DNA of 10,058 nucleotides from Verrucomicrobiota bacterium (lineage in GTDB: Bacteria; Verrucomicrobiota; Verrucomicrobiia; Limisphaerales; UBA9464): NCBI GenBank assembly GCA_947464705.1, contig CANHYD010000063.1, positions 1-10,058 of the forward strand, written 5' to 3'. Numbering within the stretch: the stretch's first letter is position 1; each line of letters begins with the position of its first letter. Positions 1 to 5,916 of the stretch are shown one piece after another. The notes beneath the pieces were generated by a model. That model worked only from the letters and a program-made list of their open reading frames with translations, did not search any database and was not told the origin of the DNA. A program made the translations under genes and the position numbers.

Positions 1-266
1 ATCGTCTTGAAGAGCGCGTAGCTCTGGAAAACGAAGCCGATGTTGCGCTTCTGGACGGGCACGTCGTTGACGCGTTCACCGCGGACGAGCAGGTCTCCGG
101 AGGTGGGAACCTCCAGCCCGGCGATCATGCGCAGCACGGTCGTCTTGCCGCCGCCGCTCGGTCCGAGCAGTGCCACGAGTTCGCCATCGGCGACGGTCAA
201 CGACACGTCTTCGACCGCGTTCACACCGCCGAAACGCTTGGACACCTGGCGTAGTTCAATGCTCAT
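1..266 (-). CDS. cysA: Sulfate/thiosulfate ABC transporter ATP-binding subunit CysA, N-terminal part
   Basis: Partial gene: the first 88 codons are present and the rest lies beyond the left edge. CysA is the cytoplasmic ATPase that drives sulfate/thiosulfate import through the CysT-CysW channel. The translation opens MSIELRQVSKRFGG. It has a Walker A motif, GPSGGGKTT (residues 35-43, Lys41), and a Q-loop, FVFQSYALF (Gln81), that closely resembles the E. coli CysA segment. Walker A has Gly at the position that is usually Ser in GPSGSGKTT, which is a tolerated change. The ATG at 266-264 overlaps the end of cysW by 11 bases, as expected for translational coupling in a cysTWA operon. The signature motif, Walker B and the C-terminal regulatory domain cannot be seen. 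The family is certain. The sulfate assignment rests mainly on the neighbouring permeases. Confidence 0.93.
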   Translation of the reverse strand, partial: MSIELRQVSKRFGGVNAVEDVSLTVADGELVALLGPSGGGKTTVLRMIAGLEVPTSGDLLVRGERVNDVPVQKRNIGFVFQSYALFKT

Positions 267-1164
267 GGCTGGAAGAGGAATCGGATTGGCCCAAGGCCTG
301 TTCGGCCGCTTGGCGGTGCTCGAGCCAGGTTTTCAGGCCGAGTGTGATCAGGGCCAGGACGGCCAGTAGGCTGGCGGCGCTGAAGGCTGCCACCGACTGG
401 TATTCCTGGTGCAATTTTTCAATGCGTAAGGGCAGGGTTTCGGTGACCCCAGAAATGTGCCCGCTCACCACGGACACGGCCCCGAATTCTCCCATGGCGC
501 GCGCATTACAAAGAATGACCCCGTAGAGCAGCCCCCACTTCACCGAGGGCAAGGTGACATGCCGGAACGTTTGCCATCCGGTGGCACCCAGAGTGAGGGC
601 CGCCTGCTCGGCATCGCTGCCCTGGGCCTCCATCAACGGGATGAGTTCGCGTGCGACGAAGGGGAAGGTGACGAACAAGGTGGCCAGAACGATGCCCGGG
701 ACGGCGAAGATGATTTGGATATCCTTGGAATCGAGCCAGGGCCCCAAAAATCCCTGGGCTCCGAACATCACCACATAGATCAGCCCGGAGACCACGGGTG
801 ACACCGAAAACGGGAGGTCGATCAGGGTGATCAGCAGCGCCTTGCCTCGGAATTGGAACTTGGCCACCGCCCAGGCGGCAATCACGCCGAAGACCAGATT
901 GAGCGGCACACAAATGGCCGAGACGAGCAGGGTGAGCAGCACCGCCGACCGGGTATCGGGCTGTTGAAGCGACTCTGAATAAGCCGACCAGCCCTTGGCA
1001 AACGCCTGCGCAAACACATTGGCCAAGGGCAACAGGAGGAACACTCCGACGAATCCGATGGCGATCCCGATGAGAACTCGGCGAATCAGCGCTGGTTCTT
1101 CAATGCCCCGGCGGGATTTGCTGTTTGTGGCCGCCATGGGGCCTTTGGGAATGCCTCCGGACAT
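256..1164 (-). CDS. cysW: Sulfate/thiosulfate ABC transporter permease CysW
   Basis: One of the two inner-membrane permeases of the sulfate/thiosulfate importer. The product is 302 residues from the chosen start (E. coli CysW is about 290). About six hydrophobic segments are visible, near residues 29-51, 74-100, 111-134, 150-172, 211-233 and 257-279. The cytoplasmic EAA loop that docks on the ATPase reads AEQAALTLGATGWQTFRHVTLP (about residues 185-206, with the conserved Gly193), split here only by the following turn. The motif IDLPFSVSPVVSGLIYV is typical of CysW. I chose ATG 1164-1162, which lies 2 bases after the cysT stop. The frame stays open to 1290, but that stretch overlaps cysT and is not permease-like. 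An internal ATG at 1137 (293 residues) is a credible alternative. The Ser-rich C-terminus (SDSSSSHEH) overlaps the cysA start. Confidence 0.93.
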   Translation of the reverse strand: MSGGIPKGPMAATNSKSRRGIEEPALIRRVLIGIAIGFVGVFLLLPLANVFAQAFAKGWSAYSESLQQPDTRSAVLLTLLVSAICVPLNLVFGVIAAWAVAKFQFRGKALLITLIDLPFSVSPVVSGLIYVVMFGAQGFLGPWLDSKDIQIIFAVPGIVLATLFVTFPFVARELIPLMEAQGSDAEQAALTLGATGWQTFRHVTLPSVKWGLLYGVILCNARAMGEFGAVSVVSGHISGVTETLPLRIEKLHQEYQSVAAFSAASLLAVLALITLGLKTWLEHRQAAEQALGQSDSSSSHEH

Positions 1165-1166
1165 GG

Positions 1167-1991
1167 CTAGCGTTGGAACCGGCTCGCCCAGCGTTCGAGC
1201 AGGTTGATGGTGATGAGGATGGCGAAGGAAGCGCTCAGCATCACCACGGCCACGGCCATGGCGTTGGCGTACTCGAATTGGTCCAACCAACCCATGATGA
1301 CCTGGGGGGTGATTTCCGAAACGTAAGGTTTATTGGTGGAGATGAAGAGGACCGAGCCGTATTCACCCACCGCCCGAGCGAAGGCCAAGGCGAAGCCGGT
1401 CATCAAGGCCGGCAGCAGTGCCGGAAAAACAACGCGGCGAAAGGTGCACCATCGGCCCGCTCCGAGCGTTGCGGCAGCCTCCTCCAGCTCGACCTCAAAT
1501 TCCTCCAAGACCGGCTGCAACGTCCGAACGACGAAGGGCAGACTCACGAAGGTCAGGGCCATGACGATGCCGCCGGTGGTGTAGGCCAGGCGAATGCCAA
1601 GCGGCACCAAGAATTGTCCCAGCCAGCCGGTTTGTGAAAACAGGTTGGCCAAGGTGAGTCCAGCCACGGCCGTCGGGAGGGCAAAGGGGAAATCCACCAG
1701 GGCATCCAGGAATTTCCGACCCGGAAACCGGTATCGAGTCAGCACCCAGGCCAGCAGCGTGCCGAGGACCGCGTTGATGGTAGCAGCCAAGAATGAGGCC
1801 CCGAAAGTGAGTCGGTAGGCGGCCAAGGCTCGATCGCTGAACGCCACCCGAACGAAGTCCGCCCAACTCATCGCACTGACCCGGATCAATAAGCCCGCCA
1901 GCGGAATCAGGACGACCAGGCTCAGGTACACGATGGAGTAGCCCATCGTCAGCCCGAATCCTGGCAGCACGTTGTATCGTTGGTGGCCCAT
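1167..1991 (-). CDS. cysT: Sulfate/thiosulfate ABC transporter permease CysT (CysU)
   Basis: First gene of the operon, encoding the second inner-membrane permease of the sulfate/thiosulfate importer (274 residues; E. coli CysT is 277). Stretches close to E. coli CysT include LPGFGLTMG at the N-terminus, AWVLTRYRFPGRKFLDAL (81-98), FPFALPTAVAGLTLA (101-115) and LPFVVRTLQPVLEE (151-164). The EAA loop EEAAATLGAGRWCTFRRVVFP spans about residues 170-190, with Gly177 at the key position. Six hydrophobic segments are apparent. The start at 1991 is supported by N-terminal alignment with the family (VLPGF about ten residues in). A short purine run (AAGGGA) lies immediately upstream, though close to the ATG. 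The sulfate-binding protein gene often found next to cysT is not upstream here; the flanking gene is the divergent ppnP. Confidence 0.94.
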   Translation of the reverse strand: MGHQRYNVLPGFGLTMGYSIVYLSLVVLIPLAGLLIRVSAMSWADFVRVAFSDRALAAYRLTFGASFLAATINAVLGTLLAWVLTRYRFPGRKFLDALVDFPFALPTAVAGLTLANLFSQTGWLGQFLVPLGIRLAYTTGGIVMALTFVSLPFVVRTLQPVLEEFEVELEEAAATLGAGRWCTFRRVVFPALLPALMTGFALAFARAVGEYGSVLFISTNKPYVSEITPQVIMGWLDQFEYANAMAVAVVMLSASFAILITINLLERWASRFQR

Positions 1992-2133
1992 GTCCCTTGA
2001 GAATCAAACGCTATTCAGCCAGTGGGATCCTTGTAAACACATAAACACAACTGAGATTGTAGGGATTCTGGAGCCCCCCCCGTTTGTGACTTGGCCATTG
2101 ATGCGCGATCGGGCTTTGGACAGTTTCTCCGCG
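1992..2133. promoter_or_regulatory. Divergent control region between cysT and ppnP
   Basis: This 142-base gap separates two genes transcribed away from each other, so it must carry control signals for both unless ppnP starts further upstream. It holds a perfect tandem octamer, TAAACACA at 2034-2041 and 2042-2049, and a run of eight C at 2074-2081. On the minus strand TACAAT occurs within CCCTACAATC and resembles a -10 hexamer, but no good -35 lies at the right distance. On the plus strand TTGTAA (2031-2036) followed by GATTGT is only a weak sigma-70 match. I do not commit to a precise promoter on either strand. Confidence 0.5.
2034..2049. repeat. Perfect tandem repeat of the octamer TAAACACA (two copies)
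   Basis: Two adjacent identical octamers sit in an otherwise GC-rich neighbourhood, 43 bases upstream of the cysT start codon and about 85 bases upstream of the ppnP start. The minus-strand reading is TGTGTTTA twice. The position between divergent genes would suit a site for a DNA-binding regulator, but no known family consensus is recognised and chance is possible. Confidence 0.4.
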
Positions 2134-2460
2134 ATGTCGATTCCGAGCGAATTCAACAACGTCACCGCCGTTGCCAAAGCCAATGTCTATTTCGAGGGCA
2201 AGGTGGTGTCCCATACGATCCGTTTTTCCGATGGCACCAAGAAGACCTTGGGCCTGATCTACCCGGGCAAGTTCCACTTCGGAACCGACCTGGCTGAGCG
2301 GATGGAAATCGTGGCCGGCCAGTGCGTCATCCGTCTGGATGGGACCCAGGAGACCCGATCGGTGGCAGCGGGTTCGTACTTCGATGTCCCGGCCAAATCC
2401 GGCTTCGACATCGAAGTCTCCAGCGGCATTTGCGAGTACATCTGCTCGTTCCTTCCGTGA
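2134..2460 (+). CDS. ppnP: Pyrimidine/purine nucleoside phosphorylase, PpnP (YaiE/DUF1255) family
   Basis: Small single-domain cupin-like enzyme that phosphorolyses a broad range of nucleosides to the free base and ribose 1-phosphate, in nucleoside salvage. The product is 108 residues (E. coli PpnP is 94). Family features are VYFEGKVVSH (18-27), GLIYPGKFHFGT (40-51), ERMEIVAGQCVIRL (55-68), GSYFDVPAKSGFDIEV (80-95) and the ending EYICSF, which matches the E. coli order of strands. The frame is open back to 1972, but similarity begins just after the ATG at 2134, so that start is chosen. It has only a weak ribosome-binding site. ATG 2101 would add 11 residues. The gene is divergent from cysT and is followed 89 bases later by the sugar-binding protein gene on the same strand. 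Confidence 0.88.
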   Translation: MSIPSEFNNVTAVAKANVYFEGKVVSHTIRFSDGTKKTLGLIYPGKFHFGTDLAERMEIVAGQCVIRLDGTQETRSVAAGSYFDVPAKSGFDIEVSSGICEYICSFLP

Positions 2461-2469
2461 TTCGGGCGG

Positions 2470-2505
2470 CGCCTCAGGTGCGCTCTTCCGAGGACTGTTG
2501 AGGCG
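2470..2505 (+). other. Inverted repeat between ppnP and the sugar-binding protein gene
   Basis: Perfect 7-base arms CGCCTCA (2470-2476) and TGAGGCG (2499-2505) enclose 22 bases, which contain a smaller CTC-TTCC-GAG hairpin. It begins 10 bases after the ppnP stop codon. There is no T-tract after the second arm, so a classical intrinsic terminator is not supported. It could be a processing or mRNA-stabilising structure, or an operator for the next gene. TTGACT at 2506-2511 directly follows and could be a -35 element for the downstream gene, but the -10 region is poor. Confidence 0.4.
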
Positions 2506-2549
2506 TTGACTTTGGAGGGGGGCAGGGCGTTTGCTCTGGATCCTCTCCT

Positions 2550-3512
2550 ATGAATCGCCGTCGCTTTGTGTTGGGGGCCTCCGCCCTGCCGATCCTTTCA
2601 TCGTGGGCCTTGGCTCAAGGAACGAAGTCCTACCGCTTCGGCCTTATCGCTAAGTCGCAGGGCAATGCCGTGTTCCAAGTAGCGCGGGTCGGTGCCGAGG
2701 ATGCCGCGCGCGAGTTAGGGGCCCGACACGGGGTGACGATTCGCATCGATTGGCGGACCCCCAATGAGGAGGACGCCCAGAAGCAGGCCGAGGCCATCGA
2801 GCAGTTGGTCTTAGCGGGAGCCGATGGCATTGCCGTCAGTTGCAGCGATGCCAACAAGGTGACTGATGCCATCAACAAGGCGGTGGGCGATGGGGTGCCG
2901 GTGGTGACCTTCGATTCGGATGCGCCGGCCTCGAAGCGCTTGGTGTGCTATGGCGTGGACGATGGCCTGTGCGGTGAGCAGGTGATGAGCGAATTAGCCC
3001 GAGTCCTGGGAGGCAAGGGAACCATCGCTATTTTGGCAGGAAACCAGAACGCGCCCAATTTGCAGAAGCGCGTGGCCGGTGTTCGCAAGGAGGCCAAGAA
3101 ACACCCCGGGGTGGTCATTCGAGACACCTACTATCATCGGGAGACCCCGCAGGATGCCGCTGCCCGGATCGAGCAAGTGCTTCAGGCCAATCCGGACATC
3201 ACCGGTTGGGCCTTGATCGGAGGATGGCCCCTCTTCACTGAGAATGCGCTCAAGTGGCAGCCAGGCGCGGTTCAATGTGTCAGTGTCGATGCATTGCCGA
3301 TCTGCCTGAATTATCTCCGCAGCGGTCACGTTCAGGTGCTTTTGGCCCAGCAATGCCATGCCTGGGGCTATCGCTCTGTGGAGCACCTGTTCAATAAGGT
3401 GCATTTGCGCAAGAATCCGGACTCGCCCCGGGATGTCAGCCCCTTGGTTCGCGTGGATCGATCCAACGTCGAGGCCTACGCCAAGAATTGGGAGAAATGG
3501 CTTCCGAAATGA
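2550..3512 (+). CDS. Sugar-binding periplasmic protein, RbsB-like (type 1 periplasmic binding fold), with twin-arginine signal
   Basis: Predicted periplasmic substrate-binding protein of 320 residues, in the range usual for ribose/xylose-type binding proteins. The N-terminus NRRRFVLGASALPILSSWALAQ has a twin-arginine motif (RRRFVL), a hydrophobic stretch and an AxA-like cleavage site near residue 23, so Tat export is likely. The mature part starts with a beta strand (YRFGLIAKSQGNAVFQVARVGAEDAA). It then shows the hallmark VLAGADGIAVSCSDA (about 87-101), PVVTFDSDAP (117-126) and GVDD..CGEQ, which are ligand-pocket loops of this fold. A second lobe follows with GTIAILAG and GWALIGGWPLF. No permease or ATPase of a sugar ABC system is adjacent; the neighbours are ppnP upstream and a convergent waaA downstream. 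The ligand cannot be told from sequence. A sensory rather than transport role is possible. Confidence 0.85.
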   Translation: MNRRRFVLGASALPILSSWALAQGTKSYRFGLIAKSQGNAVFQVARVGAEDAARELGARHGVTIRIDWRTPNEEDAQKQAEAIEQLVLAGADGIAVSCSDANKVTDAINKAVGDGVPVVTFDSDAPASKRLVCYGVDDGLCGEQVMSELARVLGGKGTIAILAGNQNAPNLQKRVAGVRKEAKKHPGVVIRDTYYHRETPQDAAARIEQVLQANPDITGWALIGGWPLFTENALKWQPGAVQCVSVDALPICLNYLRSGHVQVLLAQQCHAWGYRSVEHLFNKVHLRKNPDSPRDVSPLVRVDRSNVEAYAKNWEKWLPK

Positions 3513-3586
3513 TGCTCCGGTGAGCCTCGGTTTGGCGTTGTATTCCAACGGATGGGAGACGCAGAACCCCTCCCCATTTTCAGACA

Positions 3587-3602
3587 GGCTCTAACGCGAG
3601 CC
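3587..3602. terminator. Short stem-loop between convergent genes, possible weak terminator
   Basis: GGCTC (3587-3591) and GAGCC (3598-3602) form a 5-base stem with a 6-base loop. It lies 4 bases past the waaA stop and 74 bases past the stop of the convergent binding-protein gene. Neither strand has a convincing U-tract after the stem, so an intrinsic terminator is only a guess. Position between two convergent genes is the main argument. Confidence 0.25.
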
Positions 3603-3606
3603 GGCT

Positions 3607-4902
3607 TCAGAGCACTTCCATGATCATGGAGACGGTCCGGCCGATGCTGCCCAGATTCTCGCGAACGACGGACTGGGCCCGTTGGCCGAGGGCCTCTCGT
3701 TCGGCGGGGTTTTCCAGCAACCGGGTCAACGCCGATTCCAGGCCGGCCTCATCGGCGACCTGCACGGCGGCTTTGGCCTTCACAAAACTGGGCGCGATGT
3801 CGGGAAAGTTCTCCATGTGCGGGCCGAAGACCACCGCCTTGCCGAGCGCGGCCGGCTCAATGGGGTTTTGACCGCCCTGTGCGGTGAGACTCTTGCCCAC
3901 AAACACTATGTCGGCCCGGGTGTACAGGTGACGGAGTTCACCGGTGGTATTGACTAGCAAGCAGTCCAGATCGCCCGATGGGTGCCGAGTGTTCGGCCGC
4001 ATGTCCTTGCGGAAAATGAACCGCACGCCCAGAGCCTGCAGCTCCGCGCCGACGGCGGCCCCCCGCTCGTGATGCCTCGGCACTAGCACGAGGAAGAGCC
4101 TGGGAAACCGGGACTTCAAGCGGAGGTACATCGAAGCCAGAATGCGTTCCTCACCGTCATGGGTGCTGCCGGCCACGAGAACCAGGGTGTCGGGGGTGAC
4201 TCCCAATTGCCCCAAGAGGCTGGTGACATCCAGGGTGCGGGTGTCATCGAGCTTTGCGGCGTCGAACTTGAGGCTGCCCACCACGTGAATGGCTTCCTTG
4301 CGGCAACCGAGTTGAAGCAGGCGCTCCGCGTCGGTCTCGTTCTGAGCGCCCACGCCTTCGAATCCTGCGAACAGATCCCGGAAGAGGAACCCAAACCGGC
4401 GGTAGCCCCGGAAGGACCGCTCTGAGAGCCGGGCATTGACCAGGAAATACGGCACACCACGGCGCTGGAGACTCCACAGAAAATTAGGCCAGATTTCGGC
4501 CTCCACGAGGATGACCACCTCGGGGTTGATCAGGCCGATGGCCCGTTGGATGTGTTTCCGGCGATCAATGGGGTAGTAGACCTTGGTGATATGCGCCGGG
4601 AGACGGTCGCGCAGGAGGCCCATGCCCGTGGAGGTCGTCGTCGAGACGACGATCTTGTACAACGGCAGCAACGGTTCCATGGCCCGGATCAACTGCGTGC
4701 ACAAGTTCACCTCGCCGACGCTGACCGCGTGGAACCAGATCACCTGACGGTTGGTGAGAGCCTGCTTGAGCTTCGCGTCATACAGGCCGAACCGCTCGCC
4801 GAATCCGGCCTGCCAGGAACCGCGGCGGTACATCTTGAGGAAATACCACGGAGCCGACAGGGCGAACCCGATGTTGAAGAGAATGTTGTAGAGAAATCGC
4901 AT
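3607..4902 (-). CDS. waaA: 3-deoxy-D-manno-octulosonic acid (Kdo) transferase WaaA
   Basis: Family GT30 glycosyltransferase, a membrane-associated enzyme that adds Kdo from CMP-Kdo to lipid IVA at the start of lipopolysaccharide core synthesis. The length of 431 residues fits the family (about 420-430). An N-terminal hydrophobic segment (residues 4-22) would anchor it to the inner membrane. The WFHAVSVGEV motif carries the expected catalytic Glu64. ILVEAEIWPNFLW (131-143), GSLKFD (209-214) and VLVAGSTHDGEE (241-252) follow. In the nucleotide-binding C-terminal domain FVGKSLTAQGGQNPIEPAALGKAVVFGP spans about residues 334-361 (described here as one motif region with key residues Gly343, Gly344, Asn346, Glu349). 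E. coli has His where this protein has Gln345. The gene follows the pnp gene by 69 bases on the same strand. Start ATG 4902 fits the family N-terminus, and the ribosome-binding site is weak. Confidence 0.95.
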   Translation of the reverse strand: MRFLYNILFNIGFALSAPWYFLKMYRRGSWQAGFGERFGLYDAKLKQALTNRQVIWFHAVSVGEVNLCTQLIRAMEPLLPLYKIVVSTTTSTGMGLLRDRLPAHITKVYYPIDRRKHIQRAIGLINPEVVILVEAEIWPNFLWSLQRRGVPYFLVNARLSERSFRGYRRFGFLFRDLFAGFEGVGAQNETDAERLLQLGCRKEAIHVVGSLKFDAAKLDDTRTLDVTSLLGQLGVTPDTLVLVAGSTHDGEERILASMYLRLKSRFPRLFLVLVPRHHERGAAVGAELQALGVRFIFRKDMRPNTRHPSGDLDCLLVNTTGELRHLYTRADIVFVGKSLTAQGGQNPIEPAALGKAVVFGPHMENFPDIAPSFVKAKAAVQVADEAGLESALTRLLENPAEREALGQRAQSVVRENLGSIGRTVSMIMEVL

Positions 4903-4971
4903 GAACGGCGTCGTCGCGGAAATCGGATCGGAGCGTAGGACATTTTTCCAACGTTCCAGCGGAGCCCAAGG

Positions 4972-5877
4972 TTACGGTTTTTTCTGACGGGGCCGCACCG
5001 TGCGGGGTGTCGGAGCGGGAGTCGCAGCAATGGACTGGTCGGTGCCAATCCGTTGGACAAAGGCGCCGATCCAGTCGCAGGCCCGTTGCTCTTGGGTCTT
5101 GGCCACTTCGAGAACCTCTTGGGCCGAGACGACCTGAGTCTTTCCGCCCAAGCCTGCGGCCGCATTGGTGATGCAACTGCATCCGGCCACCCGCAACCCA
5201 CACTGTCGGGCCACGATGACCTCCGGCACGGTGCTCATGCCCACGGCATCGGCACCCCAGCTGCGGAATGCGCGGATCTCAGCCGGCGTCTCGAAACTGG
5301 GACCGGAAACCGCCAGGTAGACCCCCTCACGCACCGGCAAACGGATGGACCGCGCAGCGGCCTTCAGGTGCTCTTGCAGTTCCGGATCGTAGGTCCGAGT
5401 CATGTCGACAAAACGCGGTTCGCCCTCACCGACCGGTCCCCGGAGCGGATTCATTCCCAGGAAATTGATGTGGTCGTTCAGGATCATGAAATCGCCCACG
5501 CGGAACTTGGGATGAATGCCGCCCGCGGCATTGGTCACCAGCAGCGTCTCGACACCCATGGCCGCAAGGACTCGCGTGGCAAAGACCACTTCATTGGGCT
5601 CAAACCCTTCGTAGTAGTGGGCCCGGCCGCTGAGCACGGCCACGGGCACCGAATGCCAGGTGCCGATCCGCAGTCGTCCTTCATGCCCCGGTGCACCTCC
5701 GACCGGAAAGCCGGGAAGATCGCGATAGGAGAATTCCCGCTCCACCGACACCGACTGCGCGACTGGGCCGAATCCGCTGCCGAGAATGATCGCCAGCCGG
5801 GGTCTCAAAGAGGTTCGGCGCAGGATCAACGAGGCGGTGGCCGAAGGACGGGGCAAGGATTGAGAGCGACGAGGCAT
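4972..5877 (-). CDS. Purine nucleoside phosphorylase, trimeric (PNP/MTAP) family
   Basis: Cytoplasmic enzyme that converts purine nucleosides and phosphate to base and ribose 1-phosphate. The product is 301 residues, slightly long because of a Pro- and basic-rich tail (about 283-301). Motifs in order are the phosphate-binding loop ILGSGFG (31-37), GRAHYYEG (84-91, Arg85 and His87), VTNAAGGI (114-121), GPSFETPAEIR (192-202), GADAVGMSTVPEVIVAR (208-224) and CITNAAAG (235-242). By eye, Phe195, Glu196, Met214 and Asn238 match human PNP Phe200, Glu201, Met219 and Asn243, which argues for 6-oxopurine nucleosides. The residue matching human His257, which contacts the ribose 5'-hydroxyl, is Ala252. 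The gene is 39 bases downstream of the oxidoreductase gene and 69 bases upstream of waaA, so it may be part of a longer transcript. No clear ribosome-binding site precedes ATG 5877. Confidence 0.93.
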   Translation of the reverse strand: MPRRSQSLPRPSATASLILRRTSLRPRLAIILGSGFGPVAQSVSVEREFSYRDLPGFPVGGAPGHEGRLRIGTWHSVPVAVLSGRAHYYEGFEPNEVVFATRVLAAMGVETLLVTNAAGGIHPKFRVGDFMILNDHINFLGMNPLRGPVGEGEPRFVDMTRTYDPELQEHLKAAARSIRLPVREGVYLAVSGPSFETPAEIRAFRSWGADAVGMSTVPEVIVARQCGLRVAGCSCITNAAAGLGGKTQVVSAQEVLEVAKTQEQRACDWIGAFVQRIGTDQSIAATPAPTPRTVRPRQKKP

Positions 5878-5897
5878 GGTGCTGGAGTTGATGGGGT

Positions 5898-5915
5898 TCG
5901 GAGTCGGAGTCGGAG
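5898..5915. repeat. Three tandem copies of TCGGAG
   Basis: A perfect hexamer triplet fills much of the 39-base gap between the oxidoreductase stop codon and the pnp start codon. It lies directly behind the stop and reads as CTCCGA three times in the transcribed orientation. Its function is unknown. It may simply be a small slippage-prone spacer. Confidence 0.45.
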
Positions 5916-5916
5916 A

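Noticed and set aside
1165..1290. Upstream extension of the cysW frame by 42 codons
   Set aside because: It lies inside the cysT coding region and reads as Arg/His-rich low complexity. The ATG at 1164 directly after the cysT stop is the better start.
1972..2133. Upstream extension of the ppnP frame by 54 codons
   Set aside because: It overlaps the start of cysT and the divergent control region. Its translation has no similarity to PpnP, whose conserved part begins just after the ATG at 2134.
4903..4971. Possible separate promoter for waaA in the 69-base gap after pnp
   Set aside because: No pair of -35 and -10 hexamers at acceptable spacing was found. Read-through from pnp is equally likely.
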